Positions 1 to 9,144 of a stretch of DNA of 64,000 nt are shown here, one piece after another; position 1 is the first letter of the stretch, and every line of letters begins with the position of its first letter. Position numbers and translations under genes: made by a program. The notes beneath the pieces were generated by a model. It was given only the letters and a program-made list of their open reading frames with translations. It did no database searches and was not told the DNA's origin. The DNA is taken from the NCBI RefSeq assembly GCF_023284065.1, contig NZ_JAKIKP010000006.1, forward strand, positions 124,001 to 188,000, in the 5' to 3' direction. The DNA comes from Shewanella gaetbuli (lineage in GTDB: Bacteria > Pseudomonadota > Gammaproteobacteria > Enterobacterales > Shewanellaceae).

Positions 1-1020
1 GCCACCTAAGTCACGTAAACGCAATTGGCGGGCAATTTCGTCGGCGGCTTCTAGGTTGGTGTTTAAGGCTGTTTCTTCGATGTCTCCGCCTTTTGTTGCT
101 CTGGCAGAGTTAATATCAATTGAGGTTAATGCTTCAGTAGGGTCGATAACAATTGAACCACCTGAAGGTAAGCGCACTTCACGCTGGAATGCCGACTCAA
201 TTTGTGACTCAATCTGGTAATGAGTGAATAAAGGTACTTCAGACTTGTACATTTTCACACGTTCAACAAAGTCTGGACGCACTAGACCAATATGCTGTTT
301 GGCATCTTCATAAATACGTGGATGGTCAATTAAAATTTCACCCACATCACGGCGTAAATAGTCACGAATTGCGCGAACAATAACGTTACTTTCTTGATGA
401 ATTAAGAATGGAGCAGGCTTGCTTTGTGCCGCTTCTTGAATGGCGTCCCAATGGTGTTGTAATACCTTTAAGTCCCACTTAAGCTCAGCCGCTTCTTTAC
501 CTACACCGGCAGTACGAACAATTAATCCCATGCCATTCGGCACTTCAAGTTCTGACATTGCCGCTTTCAATTCAGTACGTTCATCACCTTCAATACGGCG
601 AGAAATACCGCCAGCACGAGGATTATTTGGCATAAGCACTAAATATGAACCAGCAAGACTGATAAAGGTGGTTAATGCAGCTCCTTTGTTGCCACGCTCT
701 TCCTTGTCAATTTGAACAATAACTTCTTGTCCTTCTGACACCACTTCTTTAATGTTTGGGCGGCCTTGGAATGAATAGCCTTTAGGGAAGTATTCGCGAG
801 CAATTTCTTTAAGGGGAAGGAAACCGTGACGTTCTGCACCATAATCAACAAATGCAGCTTCTAATGAAGGTTCTACGCGGGTAATTTTGCCTTTATAAAT
901 ATTTGATTTTTTTTGTTCGTGACCTGGGCTTTCAATATCCAGATCATACAGTTGTTGCCCATCGACTAGGGCAACGCGCAACTCTTCCGATTGAGTTGCA
1001 TTGATTAACATACGTTTCAT
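1..1020 (-). CDS. rne: Ribonuclease E, N-terminal part (cut by window edge)
   Basis: Endoribonuclease of the RNA degradosome, acting in mRNA decay and rRNA/tRNA processing at the inner membrane. The 340 residues visible from the start codon at 1020 begin [20 protein letters not shown], the classic RNase E start. An S1 RNA-binding domain follows (about residues 35-125, with [20 protein letters not shown]). The catalytic DNase I-like part contains [12 protein letters not shown], which carries a metal-binding Asp. The reading frame is open to the window edge, so the zinc-link and the C-terminal scaffold lie outside. It is divergent from rluC with a 642-base gap, as in E. coli. In E. coli the long leader mediates RNase E autoregulation; the same is inferred here. 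The identification is firm. Confidence 0.97.
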   Translation of the reverse strand, partial: MKRMLINATQSEELRVALVDGQQLYDLDIESPGHEQKKSNIYKGKITRVEPSLEAAFVDYGAERHGFLPLKEIAREYFPKGYSFQGRPNIKEVVSEGQEVIVQIDKEERGNKGAALTTFISLAGSYLVLMPNNPRAGGISRRIEGDERTELKAAMSELEVPNGMGLIVRTAGVGKEAAELKWDLKVLQHHWDAIQEAAQSKPAPFLIHQESNVIVRAIRDYLRRDVGEILIDHPRIYEDAKQHIGLVRPDFVERVKMYKSEVPLFTHYQIESQIESAFQREVRLPSGGSIVIDPTEALTSIDINSARATKGGDIEETALNTNLEAADEIARQLRLRDLGG

Positions 1021-1662
1021 GATGACATTATTCTTCTATAAATGGTCATCAAACACACATTCGTTTGCATTACGGGCCTGCGAATACAATAGCAGCCTCA
1101 CGGCTTGGTACAGGCATGTTAGGCGCGCAGAACTTCTGTTAGACGTTTCTCTACGTGTCGCGACCTAATTTATGGCTTATTTTCTAATGTTTACAAAAAC
1201 AAGGAATCCGTTGCAGAGCAACCAACCCCATAAATATTTTATTTTATCCGGTAATGCCTAAATCGAATGAGTTGTTTGATAACAAGCTAAAAAATTGTTC
1301 GAATTTGGCGATGAAATTGGGTGGTTCTTACATGATTATTTAAGACGCTTACGATTTAATTATAAAGTCATACATTGTAATGTTTCGAATTATTTATAAT
1401 TTGCAAATCAATGACTTGCTATCGATAAAGGTCAAGTGTAATACGCACTGAATTTCATTTATGGAGCAGGTTGTGAACACTTTATCCACCGATTGTCCTT
1501 TTCCAATGCGCAAATATAACAACATTAATGCATCTGAGCAATCAAAAGCCGATAAAGTTTCATTGGCTGAGGGTGATTAGTTTTTCAAAATTCTATGACT
1601 TGCTGTAAGATAGCCCTGTTTTATTTAAACGAGATACAATTTGTCTCACAATTTGGCGCATC
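1021..1662. other. rne/rluC divergent intergenic region, long rne leader
   Basis: No recognisable gene fills these 642 bases. The part next to rne is GC-richer and can form small hairpins (for example GCC-GTGA-GGC on the minus strand near 1095), as expected for a structured rne leader. The middle is AT-rich. On the plus strand an AT-rich stretch with a possible -10 (TAAGAT, 1606-1611) precedes rluC. A 39-codon frame (1461-1580) starts with ATG but looks no better than chance. That the leader is autoregulatory is inferred from E. coli rne and not shown here. Confidence 0.5.
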
Positions 1663-2619
1663 ATGAAAACTGAAACCACTTCCCAAGTTCAACTCGTTAC
1701 TATTGACGAAGATAATGTTGAACAACGTATCGATAATTTTTTACTCACCAAACTTAAAGGCGTTCCTAAAAGCATGATTTACCGAATTGTGCGCAAAGGC
1801 GAAGTTAGAGTAAATAAAAAACGCATTAAGCCTGAATACAAATTACAAATGGATGATGTGGTCAGGATTCCACCTGTTCGTATGGCAGAAAAAGATCATC
1901 GTACTGCGCCTTCAGCTAATTTGTCTCGCGTGTCACAACTAGAAGACCGCATTATTCATGAAGATAAACATCTAATTGTACTTAATAAACCTGCGGGTAT
2001 TGCGGTGCATGGTGGTAGTGGTGTTGATTATGGGGTGATTGAAGGCCTGCGCTCATTGCGCCCGCAACAAAAATTTTTAGAGTTGGTACACCGTTTAGAT
2101 AAAGATACTTCCGGTGTGTTGTTGGTGGCCAAAAAGCGCAGTGCGTTAAAACACCTACATGATCAGTTGCGTCGCAAAACCATGCAAAAAGACTATTTAG
2201 CCTTAGTGCGTGGTGAATGGCAGGCCAAAGTTAAAGTAGTTAAAGCCCCATTATTAAAAATTACTTTAAAATCTGGTGAGCGTATTGTCAGAGTGAATAC
2301 TGAAGGTAAAGAGTCTGAGACACGTTATCGTATTGTACAACGATATCAGGGCTGTACACTGGTAAAAGCAAGTCCAGTAACGGGTAGAACTCATCAAATT
2401 CGGGTTCATTGTCAATATGCAGGACATGCCATTGCGTGTGATGATAAATACAGTGAGCAACAATTTGACAATAGTATGCGTGCTATTGGCTTAAATAGAT
2501 TATTTTTACACGCAGCGGAGTTGAAGTTCACTCATCCAGAGTCTGACACCACTATGCAAGTGAGTGCGCCATTAGATGACGTACTTCAACAGACTTTGGA
2601 TAAATTGAAAAAAGCCTAA
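1663..2619 (+). CDS. rluC: 23S rRNA pseudouridine synthase RluC
   Basis: Converts specific uridines of 23S rRNA (955/2504/2580 in E. coli numbering) to pseudouridine. The 318-residue protein has an N-terminal S4 RNA-binding domain (about 18-75, RIDNFLLTKLKGVPKSMIYR) and an RluA-type catalytic domain with HRLDKDTSG at 143-151, where Asp146 is the catalytic aspartate. The C-terminal part holds GRTHQIRVH, another family motif. Length matches E. coli RluC. Its position divergent from rne is the usual gammaproteobacterial one and separates it from the RluA and RluD paralogues. The HAD gene follows after 11 bases, so the two are probably co-transcribed. Confidence 0.95.
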   Translation: MKTETTSQVQLVTIDEDNVEQRIDNFLLTKLKGVPKSMIYRIVRKGEVRVNKKRIKPEYKLQMDDVVRIPPVRMAEKDHRTAPSANLSRVSQLEDRIIHEDKHLIVLNKPAGIAVHGGSGVDYGVIEGLRSLRPQQKFLELVHRLDKDTSGVLLVAKKRSALKHLHDQLRRKTMQKDYLALVRGEWQAKVKVVKAPLLKITLKSGERIVRVNTEGKESETRYRIVQRYQGCTLVKASPVTGRTHQIRVHCQYAGHAIACDDKYSEQQFDNSMRAIGLNRLFLHAAELKFTHPESDTTMQVSAPLDDVLQQTLDKLKKA

Positions 2620-2630
2620 AGGACTAAAAC

Positions 2631-3278
2631 ATGTCTTTGCAGAATAAATATGATTTAGTTATTTTTGATTGGGACGGCACTTTAATGGACTCAATTGGGT
2701 CTATTGTTGCTTGCATGCAATCAGCGGCTAGAGATTTAGCACTTAATATACCGTCTGAGCGGGCCATAAGAGATTTAATTGGCTTATCTTTGCCAAAAAT
2801 AATGCATATTTTATTTGGTTCAGATACACAGTTACATGAAAAGGTTGTTGAGCGATATCGGTTTCATTATTTATCTGCCAATACTGTAAGCCCGTTATTC
2901 GATGGTGCGGAGACATTACTTCAACAGTTAAAAGATAACGGTTATACCTTGGCCATTGCAACAGGTAAGGCTCGACATGGTTTAGAAAGAGTGCTTAATG
3001 CCAGTGGGATGGGCCATTACTTTGCTGCAACCCGATGTGCTGATGAAACAGAAAGCAAGCCACATCCACTAATGATTAACTCTTTATTAGAACAATTTAA
3101 TGTTCCGGTTGATCGCGCGGTAATGATTGGTGATTCGGTTCATGATTTAAATATGGCGAATAATGCCGGAGTAGCCGGCATTGGTGTGAGTTATGGGGCT
3201 AATTTAGTTGAACAACTCCATGAGGCTAAGCCGCTGGCAATTGTTGATGAGGTTAGCGAGTTACTGTTTCATCTTTAA
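2631..3278 (+). CDS. HAD-IA family hydrolase (phosphoglycolate phosphatase-like)
   Basis: A haloacid dehalogenase-type phosphatase of 215 residues. Motif I is DWDGTLMDS with nucleophile Asp13 and Asp15. Motif II is the Thr in ATGKAR, motif III is the Lys in ESKPHP, and motif IV is [16 protein letters not shown] with the metal-binding acidic residues. A helical cap lies between motifs I and II, as in subclass IA. The substrate cannot be read from sequence; phosphoglycolate, pyrimidine nucleotides and sugar phosphates are all possible for this family. It starts 11 bases after rluC behind an AAGGAC ribosome site, suggesting an operon. Its last 26 bases overlap the convergent maf gene. Confidence 0.85.
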   Translation: MSLQNKYDLVIFDWDGTLMDSIGSIVACMQSAARDLALNIPSERAIRDLIGLSLPKIMHILFGSDTQLHEKVVERYRFHYLSANTVSPLFDGAETLLQQLKDNGYTLAIATGKARHGLERVLNASGMGHYFAATRCADETESKPHPLMINSLLEQFNVPVDRAVMIGDSVHDLNMANNAGVAGIGVSYGANLVEQLHEAKPLAIVDEVSELLFHL

Positions 3279-3897
3279 TCAGAAAGTCATTTTGTGCACT
3301 TAATACGCACAAGCCATGTTGCCCTAGTAAATTGATTAGTTTTATCAAAGGTAAACCAATTAATGTATTAGGGTCATCTCCTTCAAGCTTTTCAAATAAT
3401 GCAATACCAAGCCCTTCACTTTTAAAACTACCTGCACAATATAATGGTTGTTCTGCAAGCACATAGGCTTTGATTTGCTCTGTGGTTAAGTTTTTAAAAT
3501 GAACGTTAAACGGCTCTACACAGGTAGAGACTTTTTGTGTTTGTGGGCAATAAACACTTAATCCGGTATAAAAAGTGATTGATTTACCTGAAGCGTTGGT
3601 TAATTGCTTTATGGCGTTTTCAATCGTATGCGGCTTGCCAACAATTTGCTCATCAATTACCGCCACTTGATCTGAACCAATAATCAGTAATTTTTCGTCA
3701 GGGCTATCTGCTGAAATAAGTTGGCCGCCAGTTTTGGCTTTTTGTTCTGCTAAACGGGCAACTAAATCTACTGCATCTTCGTTAGCCAAAGGGGTTTCAT
3801 CAATATCAGGACTGACGGTTGAAAAAGGCAAATTCAACTTTTGTAATAAGGCTTGGCGATAAACGGAGGTTGAAGCTAAAACTAATTTTACAGGCAT
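3253..3897 (-). CDS. yceF: Maf/YceF family nucleotide pyrophosphatase (m7GTP type)
   Basis: Maf-family house-cleaning enzyme that hydrolyses non-canonical or modified nucleoside triphosphates; the YceF branch prefers 7-methyl-GTP in E. coli. Visible motifs are the N-terminal [17 protein letters not shown] (nucleotide-binding loop), SPDIDETP, and IIGSDQVAV with a conserved catalytic Asp. The start was set at the ATG that gives [11 protein letters not shown], matching YceF proteins. An in-frame ATG four codons upstream (3909) is possible, and neither has a strong ribosome site. The location next to yceD-rpmF-plsX supports YceF rather than the dTTP-specific YhdE paralogue. The 3' end overlaps the convergent HAD gene. 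Confidence 0.88.
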   Translation of the reverse strand: MPVKLVLASTSVYRQALLQKLNLPFSTVSPDIDETPLANEDAVDLVARLAEQKAKTGGQLISADSPDEKLLIIGSDQVAVIDEQIVGKPHTIENAIKQLTNASGKSITFYTGLSVYCPQTQKVSTCVEPFNVHFKNLTTEQIKAYVLAEQPLYCAGSFKSEGLGIALFEKLEGDDPNTLIGLPLIKLINLLGQHGLCVLSAQNDFLIKDETVTR

Positions 3898-4092
3898 ATT
3901 TAGGATCATAATTAGACAAACTTGTTATCAGTTTACCATTATTGGTTTAAATGAAGTAATTTTAGCCTGTAAAAGCTTGTGTCTAATGGGGGGCTTGGGT
4001 AAAATTTGCCATCATTCAAATTCGACGTGAATGGTTAATGAGAGCTAAAACACACTAATAAGTGGCTTTAGTGCAATTTGCAGAAATTTTCT

Positions 4093-4119
4093 TTGACTAT
4101 CGCGTTTTCAAACTATAAT
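4093..4119 (+). promoter_or_regulatory. Sigma70-type promoter for yceD-rpmF-plsX
   Basis: TTGACT at 4093-4098 and a perfect TATAAT at 4114-4119 with 15-base spacing. Transcription would begin near 4126, only about five bases before the yceD ATG at 4131. No Shine-Dalgarno sequence is visible, so the mRNA would be nearly leaderless. The spacing is short of the optimal 17, so activity is inferred from consensus only. Confidence 0.55.
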
Positions 4120-4130
4120 ATGCGCGCCTT

Positions 4131-4655
4131 ATGCAAACAGTAAAGATACCGGTTTCAATTGATCCTATCAGAGCAGCAAGTAGCGGTCTTCGTTATGAAG
4201 GCTTCATTCCTGGTGTTCAAAATAAGCGATTAAATGAGTTATGTGCCGGCGACTGTTCCGACGTAGTTGTGTCGTTGGAATGTGGTGTCGACTTACAGGG
4301 GATAGTCTACCTTCGCGGGAAGGCTGTGACGGAGCTCACTCTGCTATGTCAACGTTGCATGACACAATTTGCTACTGAGGTTACGGTCGACTTTTGTTTT
4401 AGCCCTTGTAGGACTGAGGCAGAAATCGATGAGCTCCCGGATGCGTATGATCCAATTGAGTGTAATGAAATTGGTGAAGTACGTCTGCATCAATTGATTG
4501 AAGATGAATTGATAGTCGCTATGCCGATTATCCCTATGCACGCAGATAAAGACTGCAACTTGGGATCAAAAGACATAGTTGTAGGCGAGATCGACCCCGC
4601 TCATGAGGAGCGTCCAAATCCGTTTGCAGTGTTAGAAAAACTGAAGAGCAAGTAA
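4131..4655 (+). CDS. yceD: YceD (DUF177), 23S rRNA accumulation protein
   Basis: Member of the YceD/DUF177 family, linked in bacteria and plastids to 23S rRNA accumulation and large-subunit biogenesis. The 174-residue protein matches E. coli YceD along its length: an N-terminal MQTVKIPVSIDPIRAA, a conserved CQRCMTQF Cys pair, the YDPIECNEIGEVRLHQLIEDEL block, and a PNPFAVLEKLK C-terminus. Homology fixes the start at 4131 although no ribosome site precedes it. The gene is 18 bases upstream of rpmF, the near-universal partner, which supports a ribosome assembly role. Exact biochemistry is unknown. Confidence 0.93.
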   Translation: MQTVKIPVSIDPIRAASSGLRYEGFIPGVQNKRLNELCAGDCSDVVVSLECGVDLQGIVYLRGKAVTELTLLCQRCMTQFATEVTVDFCFSPCRTEAEIDELPDAYDPIECNEIGEVRLHQLIEDELIVAMPIIPMHADKDCNLGSKDIVVGEIDPAHEERPNPFAVLEKLKSK

Positions 4656-4673
4656 TCGTAGGAGACAAGTCAA

Positions 4674-4844
4674 ATGGCTGTACAACAGAATAAAAAATCT
4701 CGTTCAAAGCGTGGTATGCGTCGTTCACATGATTCATTGAGCACTGCTCAATTATCTGTAGATGCTACTAGCGGTGAATTACATCTACGTCACAACGTGA
4801 CTGCTGATGGTTTTTACCGTGGCAAAAAGGTTATCAACAAGTAA
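4674..4844 (+). CDS. rpmF: 50S ribosomal protein L32
   Basis: A 56-residue basic ribosomal protein starting [20 protein letters not shown], which is the L32 signature, and ending GKKVINK. A good ribosome site (TAGGAGA) precedes the ATG at 4674. The zinc-binding Cys residues found in some L32 proteins are absent, so this is the zinc-free form usual in gammaproteobacteria. It sits between yceD and plsX in the conserved order and is probably co-transcribed with both, tying ribosome supply to lipid synthesis. Confidence 0.96.
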   Translation: MAVQQNKKSRSKRGMRRSHDSLSTAQLSVDATSGELHLRHNVTADGFYRGKKVINK

Positions 4845-4859
4845 TTAGTTGACGACCTA

Positions 4860-5888
4860 ATGACGAGTCTGACGCTCGCGTTAGATGCGATGGGGGGCGA
4901 TCATGGTCCCCTCGTCACAGTGCCTGCAGCCTTGCAGGCATTGAAATCTAATCCTTCTCTCAAGATTATTCTTATTGGCAATCAAGCTGATATAGATCCC
5001 TTAATTTCTCATGCTGACTCAACAGTTTTAAATCGTATCGAGCGTATTCATACGACTGAAATTGTGACTATGGGCGATAGACCCGTACATGCATTAAGAA
5101 CCCGTAAAAATAGTTCTATGCGTTTAGCATTAGAACAAGTTCGCGATGGCAAAGCTGCTGCCTGTATTAGTGCGGGTAACACCGGGGCCTTAATGGCCAT
5201 GTCTAAAGTGTTACTTAAAACCTTACCTGGCATCGACAGACCTGCATTGGTTTCTTGCTTACCGACCGTTAGTGGTAAGCCGGTTTATTTATTAGACCTG
5301 GGAGCTAATGTTGCTTGTGACTCTGAAACCTTATTTCAATTTGCTGTTATGGGTTCAGTGCTTTGTGAAGCGATCAATAAAAATCCTACTCCTAAAGTGG
5401 CTTTATTGAATGTGGGCATTGAAGAAATAAAGGGTAATGACCAAGTCCAACAAGCTGGGCAAATTTTACAGCATACCGAACAACTTAATTATATTGGTTT
5501 TGTCGAGGGTGACGAAATTTATACCGGTAATGTTGATGTTATTGTTTGTGATGGCTTTGTCGGCAATATTACCTTAAAAACCTCTGAAGGCATTGCCAAA
5601 CTATTGGTACATCAGTTAAAACGCGGTTTAAACAGTGGTTTTTTTGTGCGTTTTCTCTCCAAACTTATCTCTCCACGTATACAAGCAGTACTCAGCAAGA
5701 TGAACCCCGACCACTATAATGGTGCAAGTCTGATAGGATTGCGCGGAATAGTAGTAAAGAGTCATGGAAACGCTGATGAAGCTGCCTATCTTCAAGCAAT
5801 AAACTTAGCAGCAACTGAAGCGAAACGTCGTCTTCCTGAAATGATCAATGATCGTTTAGAGTCGATTCTTTTAGACATCAATAGCTGA
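4860..5888 (+). CDS. plsX: Phosphate acyltransferase PlsX
   Basis: Makes acyl-phosphate from acyl-ACP and phosphate, the first committed step toward PlsY-dependent phosphatidic acid synthesis. It is a peripheral membrane enzyme. The 342 residues begin with the family signature [12 protein letters not shown] and contain [27 protein letters not shown] and [15 protein letters not shown], all conserved in PlsX. The gene starts 15 bases after rpmF and ends 10 bases before fabH, in one tight operon. No odd features; length is normal. Confidence 0.96.
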   Translation: MTSLTLALDAMGGDHGPLVTVPAALQALKSNPSLKIILIGNQADIDPLISHADSTVLNRIERIHTTEIVTMGDRPVHALRTRKNSSMRLALEQVRDGKAAACISAGNTGALMAMSKVLLKTLPGIDRPALVSCLPTVSGKPVYLLDLGANVACDSETLFQFAVMGSVLCEAINKNPTPKVALLNVGIEEIKGNDQVQQAGQILQHTEQLNYIGFVEGDEIYTGNVDVIVCDGFVGNITLKTSEGIAKLLVHQLKRGLNSGFFVRFLSKLISPRIQAVLSKMNPDHYNGASLIGLRGIVVKSHGNADEAAYLQAINLAATEAKRRLPEMINDRLESILLDINS

Positions 5889-5898
5889 TCCTAATTAT

Positions 5899-6858
5899 AT
5901 GCATACAAAAATTCTCGGAACAGGTAGTTATCTGCCTGTGCAAGTACGCAGCAATCAAGATTTAGAAAAAATGGTCGAAACCAGTGACCAATGGATTGTT
6001 GAACGGACAGGTATATCAGAGCGCCGAATTGCGGCAACAGATGAATCGGTTTCTACCATGGGCTATCAGGCTGCACTTAAAGCAATTGAAATGGCCGGAA
6101 TAGAAGCATCCGATCTTGATATGATTGTTTGCGGCACCACCAGTGCTCCTAATGCGTTTCCAGCTGCAGCATGTGAAATTCAAGCCATGTTAGGGATAAA
6201 ACAAATTCCTGCATTTGATATTGCTGCAGCATGTTCAGGCTTTGTTTATGCACTGTCTGTTGCGGATCAATTTGTTAAAACCGGTGCAGCAAAAAAAGTA
6301 TTGGTTATTGGGGCTGACGTTTTATCGCGGTTATGTGAGCCAGATGATCGCACCACGGTGATTTTATTTGGTGATGGTGCGGGTGCTGCCGTTATTGGCG
6401 CAAGTGATACACCCGGTATTATTAATACCCATATTTATGCCGATGGCAGCCAAGCTGACTTATTAAAATGTTCATTCCCACCTAGAGCAAACGAGTCATC
6501 TGAAGCCGTGGGTTACATGACCATGAAAGGCAACGATGTATTTAAAGTTGCTGTGACACAATTGTCTAATGTAGTCACTGAAACATTACGTATTAATAAT
6601 GTTGAGAAGTCTGAAATTGACTGGCTTGTCCCACATCAGGCAAACTTCAGAATTATTAATGCTACAGCCAAAAAGCTCGGCATGAGTTTAGATAAAGTGG
6701 TATTAACCTTAGCTAAACATGGCAATACGTCAGCGGCATCAGTGCCAATTGCATTGGATGAAGCGGTTCGTGATGGCCGAATTCAACGCGGTCAATTATT
6801 ACTTTTAGAAGCCTTTGGAGCAGGTTTTGCTTGGGGCAGTGCCTTAGTTCGCTTCTAA
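5899..6858 (+). CDS. fabH: 3-oxoacyl-ACP synthase III (KAS III)
   Basis: Starts fatty-acid synthesis by condensing acetyl-CoA with malonyl-ACP. The 319-residue protein has the Cys-His-Asn triad: Cys112 in [10 protein letters not shown], His246 in VPHQANFRI and Asn276 in [10 protein letters not shown]. The N-terminus [13 protein letters not shown] and the [11 protein letters not shown] block are typical. It is separated from plsX by 10 bases and from fabD by 32 bases. Length and motifs agree with E. coli FabH, so a housekeeping KAS III role is well supported. Confidence 0.96.
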   Translation: MHTKILGTGSYLPVQVRSNQDLEKMVETSDQWIVERTGISERRIAATDESVSTMGYQAALKAIEMAGIEASDLDMIVCGTTSAPNAFPAAACEIQAMLGIKQIPAFDIAAACSGFVYALSVADQFVKTGAAKKVLVIGADVLSRLCEPDDRTTVILFGDGAGAAVIGASDTPGIINTHIYADGSQADLLKCSFPPRANESSEAVGYMTMKGNDVFKVAVTQLSNVVTETLRINNVEKSEIDWLVPHQANFRIINATAKKLGMSLDKVVLTLAKHGNTSAASVPIALDEAVRDGRIQRGQLLLLEAFGAGFAWGSALVRF

Positions 6859-6890
6859 ATTTTATTTATATTTAATACAGGTATATAACA

Positions 6891-7817
6891 ATGGAAAATG
6901 TGGCTTTTGTATTTCCAGGTCAAGGTTCACAAGCGGTAGGGATGTTAGCTGACTTAGCGCAAGAACATCCAATTGTTACCCAAACATTTGCTGAGGCAAG
7001 TGAAGTTCTTGGGTACGACTTATGGGATTTGGTTCAAGAGGGTCCGGTTGAAACATTAAACCAAACCGATAAGACTCAACCCGCCTTATTAACGGCAAGT
7101 GTTGCCATTTGGCGTGCTTACCAACAGTCTGGTCAGGCAATGCCAACTTTATTAGCGGGTCACAGCTTAGGCGAGTATTCGGCTTTAGTGTGTGCTGGCG
7201 TAATTGCATTTAAGGATGCAGTTAAATTAGTTGAACTTCGCGGTCAATTAATGCAACAAGCAGTACCAGCAGGTACAGGTGCAATGTTTGCCATTATTGG
7301 TTTAGACGATGAATCTATAGCAAAAGCATGTGAAAGTGCAGCACAAGGTGATGTAGTTAGCCCTGTAAACTTTAATAGCCCTGGACAAGTTGTTATTGCG
7401 GGTGAAAAGAATGCTGTTGAGCGTGCTGCAGCTGCATGTAAAGAAGCGGGTGCAAAGATGGCAGTGGCATTACCTGTTAGCGTACCTTCACATTGTGCAT
7501 TAATGAAACCCGCTGCAGATAAACTATCGCAAGCGTTAAGTGAGATGACCTTTAACGCACCAACAATTAATGTTATCAACAATGTTGATGTAGCAATGCC
7601 TACAGACGCTGCTGACATTAAAGATGCTTTAGTTCGTCAATTATATTGTCCTGTTCGCTGGAGCGAAACTGTGACATTGATGGCTGAACAAGGCATAAAC
7701 CACTTAGTTGAAATAGGGCCTGGTAAAGTATTAACCGGGTTAACAAAACGTATTAATAAATCTGTTTCTGCTAAAGCAGTCAATGATGTTGCGTCATTTG
7801 CTGCATTAACTGAGTAA
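6891..7817 (+). CDS. fabD: Malonyl-CoA-ACP transacylase
   Basis: Transfers malonyl from CoA to acyl carrier protein, supplying the extender for fatty-acid elongation. The 308-residue protein shows VFPGQGSQAVGM near the N-terminus (oxyanion Gln), the nucleophile elbow GHSLGEYSAL with Ser92, an acyl-binding Arg in VELRGQLMQ, and a catalytic His in VPSHCALM. The gene is in the standard fabH-fabD-fabG order, with 10 bases to fabG. Length is normal. Confidence 0.96.
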   Translation: MENVAFVFPGQGSQAVGMLADLAQEHPIVTQTFAEASEVLGYDLWDLVQEGPVETLNQTDKTQPALLTASVAIWRAYQQSGQAMPTLLAGHSLGEYSALVCAGVIAFKDAVKLVELRGQLMQQAVPAGTGAMFAIIGLDDESIAKACESAAQGDVVSPVNFNSPGQVVIAGEKNAVERAAAACKEAGAKMAVALPVSVPSHCALMKPAADKLSQALSEMTFNAPTINVINNVDVAMPTDAADIKDALVRQLYCPVRWSETVTLMAEQGINHLVEIGPGKVLTGLTKRINKSVSAKAVNDVASFAALTE

Positions 7818-7827
7818 GGAAATAAAA

Positions 7828-8574
7828 ATGAGCATAAGCTTTAATTTAGAAGGAAAAGTTGCGCTTGTTACTGGTGCGAGCCGTGGTATTGGCCGTGCAA
7901 TTGCTGAAACATTAGTGAAAGCAGGTGCCGTTGTTATTGGTACAGCAACCAGTGAGAAGGGCGCGGCAGCAATTCAAGAGTATTTGGGTGATAAAGGCTA
8001 TGGTCTTGTGCTGAATGTCACAGATAGTGAATCAGTGGCGAATTTATATTCCCAAATTAAAGAAAAAGCTGGCGATGTTGATATTCTCGTGAATAATGCA
8101 GGTATTACTCGTGATAATTTAATGATGCGAATGAAAGATGATGAGTGGCAAGATATTATTGACACCAATCTGACTTCACTGTTTAAATTGTCTAAGCCAG
8201 TGATGCGTTCTATGATGAAAAAGCGTCACGGACGTATTATTAGTATTGGTTCTGTTGTCGGTACGATGGGTAATGCTGGTCAAGTTAATTATTCAGCTGC
8301 AAAAGCGGGTTTAATTGGCTTTACTAAGTCATTAGCAAGAGAAGTCGCATCTCGTCAAATCACTGTGAATGCAATTTCACCAGGTTTTATACAAACAGAT
8401 ATGACAGATGAGCTGACACCAGAGCAACAACAAGCTATTATGTCACAAGTTCCTATGGAACGATTAGGACAAGCGCAAGAAATTGCCAACGCAGTATTGT
8501 TTTTGGCCTCAGATTCAGCCGCTTACATCACAGGCGAGACATTGCATGTGAATGGCGGTATGTACATGGTTTAA
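7828..8574 (+). CDS. fabG: 3-oxoacyl-ACP reductase
   Basis: NADPH-dependent reductase of 3-ketoacyl-ACP in the elongation cycle; an SDR-family tetramer. The 248 residues contain the Rossmann motif TGASRGIGRAI (15-25), the NNAG motif (89-92), and the Ser142-Tyr155-Lys159 catalytic set in YSAAK. The C-terminus DSAAYITGETLHVNGG is typical FabG. A ribosome site (AAGGAAA) precedes the ATG. Location within the fab cluster identifies it as the housekeeping copy rather than another SDR. Confidence 0.96.
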   Translation: MSISFNLEGKVALVTGASRGIGRAIAETLVKAGAVVIGTATSEKGAAAIQEYLGDKGYGLVLNVTDSESVANLYSQIKEKAGDVDILVNNAGITRDNLMMRMKDDEWQDIIDTNLTSLFKLSKPVMRSMMKKRHGRIISIGSVVGTMGNAGQVNYSAAKAGLIGFTKSLAREVASRQITVNAISPGFIQTDMTDELTPEQQQAIMSQVPMERLGQAQEIANAVLFLASDSAAYITGETLHVNGGMYMV

Positions 8575-8638
8575 GGGCGATAGGTAGGAAACTACCTTCA
8601 ATTAAGTCAGATTTTGAAACAGTGTAATTTTATCAATT

Positions 8639-8653
8639 TGTGGTTAGACCACA
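8639..8653. promoter_or_regulatory. FadR-like palindrome upstream of acpP
   Basis: The sequence TGTGGTTAGACCACA is a 15-base palindrome around a three-base centre, and it contains TGGT-NN-GACCA, the core of the enterobacterial FadR operator. It ends 10 bases before a candidate -35, a position compatible with activation. A fadR gene is present at 60427. Binding is inferred from motif similarity; it could instead be a fortuitous hairpin. Confidence 0.4.
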
Positions 8654-8663
8654 GAATCTAAGC

Positions 8664-8691
8664 TTGCAATGTTATCTAAATCGAATAAACT
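8664..8691 (+). promoter_or_regulatory. Candidate acpP promoter
   Basis: TTGCAA (8664-8669) and TAAACT (8686-8691) with 16-base spacing resemble a moderate sigma70 promoter. It lies about 47 bases before the acpP ATG, in the only sizeable gap (164 bases) between fabG and acpP. High acpP expression commonly needs its own promoter. The -10 is a four-of-six match, so confidence is modest. Confidence 0.4.
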
Positions 8692-8738
8692 ACTCGCAAT
8701 CTTACGCAAGTGCGTAATTTGAATAGGAAAGAGAACTA

Positions 8739-8972
8739 ATGAGCAACATCGAAGAACGTGTAAAGAAAATCATCATTGAGCAACTAGGCGTTAAAGAAGA
8801 AGACGTTAAACCAGCTGCTTCTTTTGTAGACGATTTAGGTGCCGATTCTCTAGACACCGTTGAATTGGTTATGGCTCTTGAAGAAGAGTTTGATACCGAG
8901 ATCCCTGATGAAGAAGCTGAAAAGATCACTACTGTTCAAGCAGCGATCGATTACGTTTCTAAGAATCAGTAA
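8739..8972 (+). CDS. acpP: Acyl carrier protein
   Basis: Small acidic carrier of growing acyl chains. The 77 residues include the phosphopantetheine attachment motif [18 protein letters not shown] with Ser37. The high Glu/Asp content and length are typical. The start has a strong ribosome site (AAAGAGA). It follows fabG by 164 bases with its own candidate promoter and is followed by an intrinsic terminator before fabF. This arrangement allows ACP to be expressed independently of, and probably more strongly than, its neighbours. Confidence 0.98.
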   Translation: MSNIEERVKKIIIEQLGVKEEDVKPAASFVDDLGADSLDTVELVMALEEEFDTEIPDEEAEKITTVQAAIDYVSKNQ

Positions 8973-8986
8973 TCCAGAATTCACAG

Positions 8987-9018
8987 AAACAGGCGGCATT
9001 TATTGTCGCCTGTTTTTG
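8987..9018 (+). terminator. Intrinsic terminator after acpP
   Basis: Inverted repeat AAACAGGCG / CGCCTGTTT (8987-8995 and 9007-9015) followed by a T-rich run, 15 bases after the acpP stop. It would separate most acpP transcripts from fabF. Confidence 0.75.
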
Positions 9019-9144
9019 TTTCTGACAACGTACAATAAATATCGAGTCAACGCCTCATCTAGTTGATTAACCAGTCTTCAACATTCCCCTATCGGTTAAT
9101 CGCCGTTGCTAGACCTCAGGCATAGTATAACTAAGGTGAAAATC

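Noticed and set aside
1461..1580. 39-codon frame in the rne/rluC gap
   Set aside because: No clear ribosome site before its ATG and no recognisable sequence; it lies in an expected regulatory region.
7244..7618. Long minus-strand open frame opposite fabD
   Set aside because: Shadow of the codon pattern of fabD; low-complexity Ala/Ser product with no family resemblance.
8860..9066. Frame overlapping the end of acpP
   Set aside because: Shifted reading of acpP running through its terminator.
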